This document shows positions 54,081 through 63,756 of a stretch of 64,000 nucleotides of DNA, in pieces; position 1 is the first letter of the stretch; each line of letters begins with the position of its first letter. The DNA is taken from positions 1-64,000 of the forward strand of contig JAVXHY010000002.1 of assembly GCA_036656615.1 (NCBI GenBank), given 5' to 3'. Source of the DNA: CAUPWF01 sp036656615 (lineage in GTDB: Bacteria > Bacillota > Clostridia > Lachnospirales > Lachnospiraceae). The notes under the pieces are model-generated. The model worked only from the letters and a program-made list of their open reading frames with translations, was not told where the DNA came from and did not search any database. The position numbers and the translations under genes were made by a program.

Positions 54081-54108
54081 AATATATGCAAGGGGTTCTT
54101 ATTTATAA
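54081..54108 (-). promoter_or_regulatory. Candidate sigma-E promoter of spoIVA
   Basis: On the minus strand TTATAAA (54102-54108) and CATATATT (54081-54088) are separated by 13 bp, the spacing of mother-cell sigma-E promoters; the -10 fits CATAnnnT, the -35 only partly. In Bacillus spoIVA is sigma-E dependent. Confidence 0.4.
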
Positions 54109-54144
54109 CAATAATGTTTGTTAAATCGTAAGAGTTCAGCCAAA

Positions 54145-55158
54145 TCATTCATTCCAAGGTAAATTAGAGTGTTCATTTTTGCCATCCCGGAGCATCAGTT
54201 CATTTACCGCTTCTCTTGGATTCTTTCCTTCAAATAACACTTGATTCACTTGTTCGATAATTGGCATAGAGACTTCATACTTTGCTGCCAGTTTCACAGC
54301 GGCTTTCGTGGAATAAACACCTTCTACCACCATTTTGACTTCATCCATAGCTTCCTGCATGCTCAAGCCTTGCCCCATCAGATAACCAGCTTTCCGATTT
54401 CTACTATGGACACTGGCACAGGTAACAATTAAATCACCAATTCCAGTTAGACCAGAAAAAGTCTCGATTTTACCACCCATCTTTACTCCAAGTCTTGCAA
54501 TTTCTGCAATTCCTCTAGTAATAAGAGCTGCTTTCGTGTTATCTCCATAGCCTAATCCATCTGCAGTTCCAGCTGCCAGTGCAATTACATTTTTCAAGGC
54601 ACCACCAATTTCCATGCCTAAGATATCCGGGCTTGTATAGACACGAAATACTTCATTCTTAAATGCCTGCTGTAAATATTCTGCTGTTTTCTTCGTCTTT
54701 GCACCTACTACACAGGTGGTAGGAAGACCCCTTCCCACCTCTTCAGCATGACTTGGTCCTGATAGAACTGCTACATTTGCAAATGGAATTTCATCTTCTA
54801 TTTGGTCGGTCAAAGTCATCAGAGTTGCCTCTTCAATTCCTTTGGCTACATTCACCAATATTTGATTTTCCTTTACAAATGGTTTCATCATACGGGCCGT
54901 ATTCCTAGTATAAGGGGAAGGTACTGCAAGAATCACAAAATCTTTTTCTGCAACAGCTTCTTCCAACGTATTTGTAATCTGTAGGTCCTCTGGAAGTATG
55001 ACCCCCGGAAGCTTACTTTTATGTTCATGAACTGAATTTAACAAATCTACTTCCTCCTTGGAAATAGACCACACAGTGACCTGATGTCCGTTTTTATGCA
55101 ACAACAGTGCCAATGCTGTGCCCCAGCTTCCTGCGCCTAATACTCCTACCTTTGCCAT
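54145..55158 (-). CDS. gpsA: Glycerol-3-phosphate dehydrogenase [NAD(P)+]
   Basis: 337 residues with the dinucleotide motif Gly-Ala-Gly-Ser-Trp-Gly-Thr near the N-terminus, Val-Ala-Lys-Gly-Ile-Glu and the catalytic Lys in Leu-Lys-Asn-Val. It supplies sn-glycerol-3-phosphate for phospholipids. It follows plsY by 11 bases in the DUF512-der-plsY-gpsA run, so two successive steps of lipid synthesis are clustered. Confidence 0.97.
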   Translation of the reverse strand: MAKVGVLGAGSWGTALALLLHKNGHQVTVWSISKEEVDLLNSVHEHKSKLPGVILPEDLQITNTLEEAVAEKDFVILAVPSPYTRNTARMMKPFVKENQILVNVAKGIEEATLMTLTDQIEDEIPFANVAVLSGPSHAEEVGRGLPTTCVVGAKTKKTAEYLQQAFKNEVFRVYTSPDILGMEIGGALKNVIALAAGTADGLGYGDNTKAALITRGIAEIARLGVKMGGKIETFSGLTGIGDLIVTCASVHSRNRKAGYLMGQGLSMQEAMDEVKMVVEGVYSTKAAVKLAAKYEVSMPIIEQVNQVLFEGKNPREAVNELMLRDGKNEHSNLPWNE

Positions 55159-55169
55159 GTTACATCCTC

Positions 55170-55808
55170 CTATTTCTTCTTAAAATTCAATTTATTTTCC
55201 GTCCCATTCAGCAATCTCTTTATATTGTCCTTATGTTTATAAAATGCGGAAATCATTAAAAATAATGCAATGCAGTACATTTCAATTAATTGTGGCTGGG
55301 TTAAAGAAAACCCACCTATTTGTCCATAGACTACCACCTCGACTACAAATAAAATAACAAGAACTAAAGATGCAACGGACACATATCTAGTCATCAGTAC
55401 TACAGTAATAAATACAGCCATAGCAATCAAGGCCATCCATACATTGGTGATTAGAAAGATTCCAGCTGTGGCAGCAATTCCTTTGCCACCTTTAAAATTC
55501 AAATAAAACGGATAATTATGTCCCAATACAGCACCCATACCTGCATACATTGACAACAAAGACAGAATCTCGTTCTGAGATGTGCTGTATATGAGATGCA
55601 CAATGATGACTGCTAATACGCACTTTAGACAATCACCTAAAAATGTAATAATTCCTGCCTTCCACCCTAACGTGCGCAATGCATTAGTGGTACCTGAATT
55701 ACCACTTCCATAGTTCCTAATATCGATATGATTTAGTTTTCCATAGAAATAGCCTGTCTGTAATAATCCACAGGCATATCCTATGCCAGCACAAATCAAA
55801 CGCTCCAT
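55170..55808 (-). CDS. plsY: Acyl-phosphate glycerol-3-phosphate acyltransferase
   Basis: 212-residue membrane protein with the PlsY signatures Arg-Asn-Tyr-Gly-Ser-Gly-Asn-Ser-Gly-Thr-Thr-Asn, Gly-His-Asn-Tyr-Pro and Lys-Gly-Gly-Lys-Gly. It transfers acyl groups from acyl phosphate to glycerol-3-phosphate. It starts one base after der. Confidence 0.96.
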   Translation of the reverse strand: MERLICAGIGYACGLLQTGYFYGKLNHIDIRNYGSGNSGTTNALRTLGWKAGIITFLGDCLKCVLAVIIVHLIYSTSQNEILSLLSMYAGMGAVLGHNYPFYLNFKGGKGIAATAGIFLITNVWMALIAMAVFITVVLMTRYVSVASLVLVILFVVEVVVYGQIGGFSLTQPQLIEMYCIALFLMISAFYKHKDNIKRLLNGTENKLNFKKK

Positions 55809-55809
55809 G

Positions 55810-57138
55810 TTAAGCTTCCTTGTCCTTTCTTTCCCGAATAAAGAATTTTAATGATGTTCCTTTGAAACCAAATGCTTCCCTTATTTTATTTTCCAAATAT
55901 CTAGTATAAGAAAAATGCATCAGTTCCTTATCATTTACAAAGATTACAAAGGTTGGTGGCTTCACCGAAACTTGTGTAATATAATATAATTTCAATCGTT
56001 TTCCCTTGTCAGATGGAGGTTGCTGCATGGCTACTGCCTCGACCATAATTTCATTTAAGACTCCCGTAGACACTCGAAGAGTCTGATTTTCTATAATGAC
56101 ATCAATCATCTCATAAAGCTTGGTTAGTCTTTGTCCTGTTTCAGCTGAAACAAACATGACCTCCGCATATGCCATATACGCTAATACTTGTCTGATTTTC
56201 TTTTCATATTCGTATATAGTCTTGTCATTTTTTTCAATGGCGTCCCATTTATTAACAACTATAATAACACCTTTTCCACGTTCATGAGCAATCCCGGCAA
56301 TCTTAGCGTCCTGTTCCGTCACACCTTCTACTGCATCAATTACAACCAAGACAATATCTGCCCGTTCTACTGCTGCTACTGTTCGTATAATACTATAACG
56401 CTCCAATTCTTCTTTGATCTTGCTTTTGCGGCGAAGTCCAGCCGTATCAATAAAGATATAATCTTTTCCCTTCCAATTAATCGTAGTATCAATGGCATCC
56501 CTAGTAGTGCCTGCTATTTCTGATACAATCACACGATTTTCTCCAAGTAATTTATTGACAATAGAAGATTTTCCTACATTTGGCTTTCCTACAATCGCTA
56601 TTCTTGGACGTTCATCTTCTTCTTCCGGTTCATCATTTTCCGGGAAAAATGCAGTTACTTCATCTAACATATCACCTAATCCCAGCTTCGATGCCGCTGA
56701 AATAGGAATGGGGTTGCCGATTCCTAAATTATAGAATTCATAAACATCTGGCATGAATTTATCGAAATTATCCACCTTATTAACCACCAAAACAACTGGC
56801 TTTGCTGAGCGGCGCAACATATCTGCCACTTTAGCATCGGAATCAATCAAGCCCTGTCTTACATCGGTAATAAAGATAATTACATCTGCTGTATCCATGG
56901 CGATTTGTGCTTGTTCTCTCATTTGTGAAAGAATAATATCTTTACTATCCGGTTCAATTCCACCAGTATCAATGAGTGTGAATTCTTTGTCCAGCCAAGA
57001 TACCTCTGCATAAATACGATCTCTTGTAACACCTGGTGTATCTTTTACAATTGATATCATTTGTCCTGCCAATACATTGAACAAAGTAGATTTCCCTACA
57101 TTTGGTCGTCCAACAATTGCCACAATTGGTTTACTCAT
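55810..57138 (-). CDS. der: Ribosome biogenesis GTPase Der (EngA)
   Basis: 442 residues with two GTPase domains: first P-loop at residues 10-17, second at 184-191, each with Asn-Lys-X-Asp/Trp-Asp guanine motifs, then the KH-like C-terminal domain. It matures the 50S subunit. Its ATG overlaps the stop of the DUF512 gene. Confidence 0.97.
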   Translation of the reverse strand: MSKPIVAIVGRPNVGKSTLFNVLAGQMISIVKDTPGVTRDRIYAEVSWLDKEFTLIDTGGIEPDSKDIILSQMREQAQIAMDTADVIIFITDVRQGLIDSDAKVADMLRRSAKPVVLVVNKVDNFDKFMPDVYEFYNLGIGNPIPISAASKLGLGDMLDEVTAFFPENDEPEEEDERPRIAIVGKPNVGKSSIVNKLLGENRVIVSEIAGTTRDAIDTTINWKGKDYIFIDTAGLRRKSKIKEELERYSIIRTVAAVERADIVLVVIDAVEGVTEQDAKIAGIAHERGKGVIIVVNKWDAIEKNDKTIYEYEKKIRQVLAYMAYAEVMFVSAETGQRLTKLYEMIDVIIENQTLRVSTGVLNEIMVEAVAMQQPPSDKGKRLKLYYITQVSVKPPTFVIFVNDKELMHFSYTRYLENKIREAFGFKGTSLKFFIRERKDKEA

Positions 57139-58451
57139 ATATTTTCTCCTATTATACTATTGATCAAGTCTTGTCCGCTTGATTTTACAATATCTACGTT
57201 GACTTGTAAAGCTTCTTTCAGGTTAACAAGAGATAAATCATCCAAAAATACATTTTCTCCGCTTCTTAGCATATTACACGGCAGTAATAAACACTCACCT
57301 AATACTTTACCATTTAATTGTTCCACAAGATCCTGTCCCGTAATCAGTCCTGCAACCGTAATGTGTTCCCCAAAAAATCGATTGGTAATTGCATAGACCA
57401 AAACCTCTACATGGGGAAAGATTATTTGTAACTTTTTAACTAGTTTAACAATGTAAGGATATGCTAAAGTTCCTGTTGCAATGGATACCTTCCGCTGTCT
57501 GTTATCCCCCTTGCATTCCTTTAATGCCTCTGCAAATTCATTTTCCAAAAGCCGAATCATGCCAACTCCGTTTTCCAATTGTAAATATCCGTCATAAGTT
57601 TCCTCTAATGGCATTTCTTCTTCTGCTAAGATATACCACTCATCTCCGCCATGTACAAAATGAATCCCATATGCTTCCCAAAGTCTTTGCTGCCAGTGGT
57701 GAATCAATTGGAGTACTTCTTTTGCCTCTGCTTTGGTAAATGCTTCCAATGGTTCCAGACCATCCCGATATTTGGTAAGTCCTACTGGTACAATAGACAC
57801 ACTTTGAAGAAGCGGAAGATATCCTGACAACGTTTCAATACTTCGTTCCAATTCAGCCCCATCATTCATGCCCTTGCACAATACAATCTGTCCATTCATT
57901 TGGATACCGCCCTGGTAAAGTATGTCTACCTTTTTCAGTGCTTCTCCTGCAAATCGATTATGCAGCATCTGACACCGTAAATCTGGATTCGTGGTATGAA
58001 AAGAAATATTAATTGGTTCCAAATGATATCGAACGATCCGCTCTACATCCTGGTCACTCATATTTGTCAGGGTTATATAATTCCCTTGTAAAAAGGAAAG
58101 TCTAGAATCATCATCTTTAAAATATAAAGTATCTCGCATGCCTGGAGGCATTTGATCAATAAAACAAAACATGCATTTATTATGACAGGATTTATAGGCA
58201 TCCATTAACCCTTCTTCAAATTCAATACCCAAATCCTCTTCGGCATCTTTTTCTATTTCTAATTCCCACTCTTCCCCATCAGGCTTCTCAATCAGTAGCA
58301 TTAGTTCTGACTCACTAACCCAATATTGATAATCAAATACATCTTCTATCTGATTATCATTGATAGAAATCAATTTATCTCCGGGCTCAATGCCTAGTTC
58401 TTCGGCAATACTACCCTCTTTTATCTGTCGCACCATGTGTTCATGATTCAT
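57135..58451 (-). CDS. DUF512 radical SAM protein with PDZ-like N-terminus
   Basis: 438 residues. Residues 1-60 form a PDZ-like domain (Gly-Ser-Ile-Ala-Glu-Glu-Leu-Gly-Ile-Glu-Pro-Gly-Asp). Radical SAM cysteines are C89, C93 and C96 (C-x3-C-x2-C), followed by the DUF512 C-terminal domain. Such proteins stand upstream of der in many Clostridia; the substrate is unknown. GGAG precedes the ATG. It opens the der-plsY-gpsA run. Confidence 0.92.
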   Translation of the reverse strand: MNHEHMVRQIKEGSIAEELGIEPGDKLISINDNQIEDVFDYQYWVSESELMLLIEKPDGEEWELEIEKDAEEDLGIEFEEGLMDAYKSCHNKCMFCFIDQMPPGMRDTLYFKDDDSRLSFLQGNYITLTNMSDQDVERIVRYHLEPINISFHTTNPDLRCQMLHNRFAGEALKKVDILYQGGIQMNGQIVLCKGMNDGAELERSIETLSGYLPLLQSVSIVPVGLTKYRDGLEPLEAFTKAEAKEVLQLIHHWQQRLWEAYGIHFVHGGDEWYILAEEEMPLEETYDGYLQLENGVGMIRLLENEFAEALKECKGDNRQRKVSIATGTLAYPYIVKLVKKLQIIFPHVEVLVYAITNRFFGEHITVAGLITGQDLVEQLNGKVLGECLLLPCNMLRSGENVFLDDLSLVNLKEALQVNVDIVKSSGQDLINSIIGENI

Positions 58452-58542
58452 ATTTATACTCCATTCTTTCTGTTATCTTCTCACCCTTACCACCTATCAT
58501 ACTAAATTTTATCAAAAAATGCAATTTTTTGGCAGCTCTTCC

Positions 58543-58572
58543 TTGACCTTTTCTTATAAAAAGTGTTATATA
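58543..58572 (+). promoter_or_regulatory. Candidate prs promoter
   Basis: TTGACC (58543-58548) and TATATA (58567-58572) separated by 18 bp, 38 bp before the chosen prs start. The rest of the 146-bp divergent gap shows no other element. Confidence 0.5.
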
Positions 58573-58609
58573 TTAAGGTAGAATAAAATAATAAATCATG
58601 GAGGATCTT

Positions 58610-59782
58610 ATGGCTGATATAAAATCTTTAAAACAATCTCTTCCGGTTGCACCACTAAAAATAGCTGCATTGGAAAGCTGTATAGACTTAGGAAACAAAG
58701 TAAATGATTATGTGGTAAAGTTTCGAAACGAATATGTAAATGCTAAGTTAGAACCCGTCAGACACGCAACTTACCAAAAGGATAGCTATATGGCAGAAAT
58801 TTCCTGCCCGAGATTTGGTACTGGTGAAGCAAAAGGTATCATCCACGAGACTATTCGTGGAACGGACTTATTTATTATGGCAGATGTATGTAACTATAGT
58901 CTGACATACTCTGTATGTGGTATGGTAAATCATATGTCACCAGATGATCATTATCAAGACCTAAAGCGAATTATATCCGCAGCTACAGGGAAAGCACATC
59001 GAATCAATGTGGTGATGCCATTTTTATATGAAAGCAGACAACACAAACGCACCAAGCGTGAATCACTGGACTGTGCATTGGCATTAGATGAACTCACCTC
59101 TATGGGAGTTTCTAATATTATTACCTTTGATGCACACGATCCACGTGTACAAAATTCCATTCCATTAAAAGGATTTGACAATTTCAATCCTCCTTACCAA
59201 TTTATCAAGGCATTGCTTCGTGCACAGCCAGATTTGATTGTGGACAAGGATCATCTCATGGTCATCAGTCCAGATGAAGGTGCCATGCATCGAGCTGTTT
59301 ATTTTTCAAATGTATTGGGTGTTGATATGGGAATGTTCTACAAGCGCCGCGATTACTCCACCGTTATAAATGGAAAGAATCCAATTGTTGCCCATGAATT
59401 TCTTGGAGATGACATTGCCGGCAAGGATGTTATTATTATTGATGATATGATTTCCTCTGGTGAAAGCATGCTGGATGTAGCTAAACAATTGAAAGAAAGA
59501 AAGGCTGGCAGAGTATTTGTATGTTGCACTTTTGGATTATTCACAGAAGGATTTGAGCAATTCGATGAATACTATGAAAAAGGATATATTACAAATGTGA
59601 TTACTACCAACCTTACTTATTTACCACCTGAAGCTTTTAAAAAGCCATATTTTGTCTTAGCTGATATGAGTAAATTCTTAGCCTTAATTGTCGATTCTAT
59701 GAACCATGACGTAACCATTGGAGCAGTACTGAATCCAACAGACCGTATTCATTCACTTTTGGCAAAGCATCAAAGCAAATAA
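58610..59782 (+). CDS. prs: Ribose-phosphate pyrophosphokinase
   Basis: 390 residues from the ATG at 58610; the upstream ATG at 58598 is part of the Shine-Dalgarno (ATGGAGG). The PRPP loop Ile-Ile-Asp-Asp-Met-Ile-Ser-Ser-Gly-Glu-Ser lies at about 275-285 and Phe-Asp-Ala-His-Asp-Pro-Arg marks the metal-binding flag. It is longer than the 310-320-residue classical enzyme, as in a clostridial subgroup. It makes PRPP for nucleotides, His and Trp. It converges with serA, one base separating the stops. Confidence 0.93.
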   Translation: MADIKSLKQSLPVAPLKIAALESCIDLGNKVNDYVVKFRNEYVNAKLEPVRHATYQKDSYMAEISCPRFGTGEAKGIIHETIRGTDLFIMADVCNYSLTYSVCGMVNHMSPDDHYQDLKRIISAATGKAHRINVVMPFLYESRQHKRTKRESLDCALALDELTSMGVSNIITFDAHDPRVQNSIPLKGFDNFNPPYQFIKALLRAQPDLIVDKDHLMVISPDEGAMHRAVYFSNVLGVDMGMFYKRRDYSTVINGKNPIVAHEFLGDDIAGKDVIIIDDMISSGESMLDVAKQLKERKAGRVFVCCTFGLFTEGFEQFDEYYEKGYITNVITTNLTYLPPEAFKKPYFVLADMSKFLALIVDSMNHDVTIGAVLNPTDRIHSLLAKHQSK

Positions 59783-59783
59783 C

Positions 59784-60947
59784 TTATTCAATTACTCTTA
59801 CTTTAAGGACACCATTGATTTTTGTAATTTCTTCTTTGATAGCTTCTGGAATATCCGCTTCAATATCTAACATGGTATAGGCATATTTACCTCTACTGTT
59901 ATTTGTTAAGATAGCAATATTTAATTCGTCTTTTGCAAATACAGCGGTAAATTGTCCTAACATGTTGGGTATGTTTCTATGTAAAATAGTTATTCTAGAT
60001 CCAGTCTTACAAATGCCCATTTCACAATTCGGATAATTAACTGAATTTCTTATATTCCCATTTTCAAGGAAATCAATGAGTTCCCGAACTGCCATTTTTG
60101 CACAATTATCCTCTGACTCCTCTGTGGACGCACCCAAATGTGGTATGACAATTGCTCCCTTAACCCCTGCAATAAGTGGGTTAGGGAAATCTGTAACGTA
60201 TCTGTAGATTTTACCTGTTTCCAATGCATCTACAATATCTTCTTCATTTACTAGAATATCTCTGGCAAAATTCAATATTACAACTTCCTTTTTCATAAGA
60301 GAAATAACATTCTTATTGATCATACCCTTGGTATCATCTGTAGCCGGTACGTGAATAGTAATATAATCACATGCTTTATAAATCTCATCCACACTTTGGA
60401 TGTGCTTAATACTTCTAGATATTTTCCAAGCAGAATCTACAGAAACATATGGATCATAACCATATACTTCCATTCCTAAGCTCACGGCAACATTGGCAAC
60501 AAGTACACCAATTGCTCCAAGTCCAATTACACCTAACTTCTTGCCTTCTAACTCTCTTCCGGCGAACTTCTTCTTTTGTTTTTCTGCTAACTTAACAATA
60601 TCGCCATCTTCTTCATACTCCTGTACCCAGTTAATTCCACCTACAATATCTCTGGATGCCAATAACATACCTGCAATGACTAATTCCTTTACTCCATTGG
60701 CATTGGCCCCAGGAGTATTGAATACTACAATTCCTTTTTCAGCAGCACTCTCTAAAGGAATATTATTTACACCTGCACCGGCTCTTGCAATAGCTTTCAA
60801 TTGAACGGGCAGTGCTATATCGTGCATAGAAGCACTGCGAAGCAGAACAGCATCCGCTTCATTGATTTCTTCTACCTTTGCATATGATTGAGAAAAATAT
60901 TCTAATCCTTCTTCTGATATAGGGTTTAAGCAATAATAATTATACAT
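59784..60947 (-). CDS. serA: D-3-phosphoglycerate dehydrogenase
   Basis: 387 residues from the ATG at 60947 (GAGGAG ten bases upstream); the longer reading overlaps serC. NAD motif Gly-Leu-Gly-Ala-Ile-Gly, the catalytic Arg in Arg-Ala-Gly-Ala-Gly-Val, His in Ile-Pro-His-Leu-Gly-Ala-Ser-Thr, and a C-terminal ACT domain (about 318-387) for likely serine feedback. First step of serine synthesis. It follows serC. Confidence 0.96.
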   Translation of the reverse strand: MYNYYCLNPISEEGLEYFSQSYAKVEEINEADAVLLRSASMHDIALPVQLKAIARAGAGVNNIPLESAAEKGIVVFNTPGANANGVKELVIAGMLLASRDIVGGINWVQEYEEDGDIVKLAEKQKKKFAGRELEGKKLGVIGLGAIGVLVANVAVSLGMEVYGYDPYVSVDSAWKISRSIKHIQSVDEIYKACDYITIHVPATDDTKGMINKNVISLMKKEVVILNFARDILVNEEDIVDALETGKIYRYVTDFPNPLIAGVKGAIVIPHLGASTEESEDNCAKMAVRELIDFLENGNIRNSVNYPNCEMGICKTGSRITILHRNIPNMLGQFTAVFAKDELNIAILTNNSRGKYAYTMLDIEADIPEAIKEEITKINGVLKVRVIE

Positions 60948-60948
60948 T

Positions 60949-62031
60949 TTATATATTCTCCTCTTCAAATTTTTGCATAAATGCAACCAAAGCTTCCACA
61001 CCTTCTAAAGGCATGGCATTATAGATGCTGGCACGCATACCACCAACACTGCGGTGACCTTTTAGGCTCTCTAAACCTGCCTCTTTTGCTTCTTTTATGA
61101 ATTTTGCATCTAAATCTTGATTGCCGGTAACAAATGGAACGTTCATGAGAGAACGATCTTTCTTTACAACAGTGCCTCTAAATAATTGACTATGATCTAA
61201 ATATTCATAAAGAATCTGAGCTTTTCTTTCATTTCGTTCCTTCATAACGGATAATCCACCCATTTGTTTTAGCCATTGAAATACCTTGCCACAGATATAA
61301 ATGCCATAGGCAGGAGGCGTATTATAAAGAGACTTTGCATCTGCATGAATTTTATATTGCAACATCGTCGGAGTCCCCTCTAAGGTGTCTTCTGTAATTA
61401 AATCCTCCCGAATAATGGCAATGACAACCCCTGCTGGTCCAATATTTTTCTGTACACCACCATATAAAATTCCATATTTACTAACATCTATGGGTTCTGA
61501 TAAAAAACATGAGGACACATCTGACACCAGTATCTTCCCTTTTGTATTTGGCAATTCCTTGAATTTTGTTCCATAAATCGTATTATTTTCACAAATATAT
61601 ACATAGTCTGCCTCTTCAGAAATTGGCAAATCACAACATTCGGGGATATAGGAGAAGGTTCGATCTTCCGAACTTGCGATGATATTTGCTTGTCCATATT
61701 TCAAAGCTTCCTGATAAGCTTTCTTTGCCCATTGTCCAGTAATAATATAATCTGCGACCCTATGTTTCATTAAATTCATAGGAATCATCGCGAATTGGGT
61801 GGAAGCTCCTCCTTGTAGAAATAATACCTTATAATTATCTGGAATTTGAAGCAACTCTCGAAGATCCGATTCCGCCGTTTGAATGATTTCCTCAAATGTT
61901 TTAGAACGGTGACTCATTTCCATAACTGATATTCCGGTCCCCTTATAATCCAGCATTTCATCTGCTGCTTCTTTCAGTACCTCTTTTGGCAAAACTGCAG
62001 GTCCTGCTGAAAAATTAAATACTTTGCTCAT
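60949..62031 (-). CDS. serC: Phosphoserine aminotransferase
   Basis: 360 residues from the ATG at 62031, opening Ser-Lys-Val-Phe-Asn-Phe-Ser-Ala-Gly-Pro-Ala, the standard N-terminus. The PLP lysine lies in Gly-Gly-Val-Gln-Lys-Asn-Ile-Gly-Pro-Ala-Gly. It makes phosphoserine from 3-phosphohydroxypyruvate. It is one base from serA and 29 bases from ilvB, so ilvD-ilvB-serC-serA may be one transcript. Confidence 0.97.
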   Translation of the reverse strand: MSKVFNFSAGPAVLPKEVLKEAADEMLDYKGTGISVMEMSHRSKTFEEIIQTAESDLRELLQIPDNYKVLFLQGGASTQFAMIPMNLMKHRVADYIITGQWAKKAYQEALKYGQANIIASSEDRTFSYIPECCDLPISEEADYVYICENNTIYGTKFKELPNTKGKILVSDVSSCFLSEPIDVSKYGILYGGVQKNIGPAGVVIAIIREDLITEDTLEGTPTMLQYKIHADAKSLYNTPPAYGIYICGKVFQWLKQMGGLSVMKERNERKAQILYEYLDHSQLFRGTVVKKDRSLMNVPFVTGNQDLDAKFIKEAKEAGLESLKGHRSVGGMRASIYNAMPLEGVEALVAFMQKFEEENI

Positions 62032-62060
62032 TGCCTCTTTCCCCCTTATAAACATTCATT

Positions 62061-63740
62061 TTATTTGTGATTCAAATCCTCTTCATTAAAGGCTTCACTG
62101 ATTGCTGCGCCTGGTGCCACCATTGGCCATACTTTTTCATCACAATCAATCTGACAGTCAATGACTACCGGTGTACCAAGTACCAATGCTTGTTTCAATG
62201 CTTCCTGGAACTCTTCTCTTGTCTCAGCTCGAATTCCAACTGCTCCCATGGCTTCTGCGATCTTCACAAAATCTACCGCATCATTTAAGATGGTAGAAGA
62301 ATAACGCTTCTCATAGAATAAGTTTTGCCACTGACGCACCATTCCAAGTACATGGTTATTTACTACTACTTGTATAATGGGAATCTGACAACGTACTGCA
62401 GTAGCAATTTCATTCATATTCATCCGAAAACAGCCATCACCTGCAATATTAATAACGGTCTTATCTGGGACACCAATTTTCGCACCTATAGAGGCTCCAA
62501 GACCATACCCCATTGTTCCAAGACCTCCTGAGGTTAAGAAAGTTCTAGGTTTGGTGAATTTATAAAACTGTGCAGCCCACATCTGATGCTGACCTACTTC
62601 TGTAGTAATAATAGCTTCTCCATTTGTCTGTTTGTAGATTTCCTCTACAATAAAAGGACCAGTCAGTACATCCTTATGATACGACAATGGATACTTTTCC
62701 TTATATTGATTAATTTGATCAATCCAATCCTTGTGATTTTGCTGATCCAATGCAGCATTTAATCTTACCAGCACCTCATTGATATCTCCGGTAATACTGG
62801 TATATGTATGGATATTCTTATTAATTTCCGCAGGATCTACATCAATTTGAAGAATCTTCGCATTTTTAGCGAATTTCTTCGTGTTGCCTGTTACACGATC
62901 ACTAAATCTTGCACCCACTACGATTAATAAATCACATTCACTTACTCCAAAATTAGAAGTTTTTGTTCCATGCATGCCAAGCATGCCCGTATACAATTCA
63001 TCGGTTCCTGAAAAAGCACCCTTTCCCATCAAGGAATCTGCTACCGGTGAATGAATTCTATGTGCGAATTCCGTAAGTGCCTGACTAGCTTCCGATAAGA
63101 TAGCTCCACCACCAACAAAAATATATGGTTTTTTTGCTTTTTCAATCAAACGTATGGCTGCTTCCATATCGGACTGTTGTATAGTCGTGGACACTGGACG
63201 TACCATTTGAGGAACCTTTTGGTGATAATCCGTTTGATTTCCCGTAACGTCTTTCGGAATATCTACAAGAACAGGTCCCGGACGTCCAGACTTTGCTATG
63301 GTAAATGCTTTGCGAATTGTATCTGCTAATTCACGTACATCCTTGACAATATAATTATGCTTTGTAATAGGCATGGTAATACCTGCAATATCTATTTCTT
63401 GAAAGCTGTCCCTGCCTAATAATGCAACTCCAACATTACATGTGATTGCAACAATCGGAATGGAATCCATATATGCAGTTGCAATTCCTGTAACTAAATT
63501 GGTGGCTCCAGGTCCACTAGTTGCAAAGCAAACTCCTACTTTCCCAGTAGCTCTGGCATATCCATCTGCTGCATGGGCTGCTCCCTGCTCATGGGAAGTT
63601 AAAATATGTGTGATTTCTTGCTGATGCTTATATAAGGCATCATATACATTTAAGATTGATCCACCCGGATAACCAAATACAGTATCTACTTTTTGTTCCT
63701 TTAAACATTCAATTACAATTTCCGCCCCTGTTAACTGCAT
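62061..63740 (-). CDS. ilvB: Acetolactate synthase large subunit
   Basis: 559 residues from the ATG at 63740, eight bases after GGAG; the ATG two codons upstream is too close to that site. The TPP-activating Glu is E51 in Ser-His-Glu-Gln-Gly-Ala, and the TPP-binding Gly-Asp-Gly-Cys-Phe...Asn motif lies near residue 435. It forms acetolactate for Val/Leu/Ile. No ilvN small-subunit gene follows; serC comes instead. Confidence 0.96.
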   Translation of the reverse strand: MQLTGAEIVIECLKEQKVDTVFGYPGGSILNVYDALYKHQQEITHILTSHEQGAAHAADGYARATGKVGVCFATSGPGATNLVTGIATAYMDSIPIVAITCNVGVALLGRDSFQEIDIAGITMPITKHNYIVKDVRELADTIRKAFTIAKSGRPGPVLVDIPKDVTGNQTDYHQKVPQMVRPVSTTIQQSDMEAAIRLIEKAKKPYIFVGGGAILSEASQALTEFAHRIHSPVADSLMGKGAFSGTDELYTGMLGMHGTKTSNFGVSECDLLIVVGARFSDRVTGNTKKFAKNAKILQIDVDPAEINKNIHTYTSITGDINEVLVRLNAALDQQNHKDWIDQINQYKEKYPLSYHKDVLTGPFIVEEIYKQTNGEAIITTEVGQHQMWAAQFYKFTKPRTFLTSGGLGTMGYGLGASIGAKIGVPDKTVINIAGDGCFRMNMNEIATAVRCQIPIIQVVVNNHVLGMVRQWQNLFYEKRYSSTILNDAVDFVKIAEAMGAVGIRAETREEFQEALKQALVLGTPVVIDCQIDCDEKVWPMVAPGAAISEAFNEEDLNHK

Positions 63741-63756
63741 ATTCATTTCTCCTTCT

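Noticed and set aside
59780..59790. Shared terminator between prs and serA
   Set aside because: The stops are one base apart and I find no convincing inverted repeat around them.
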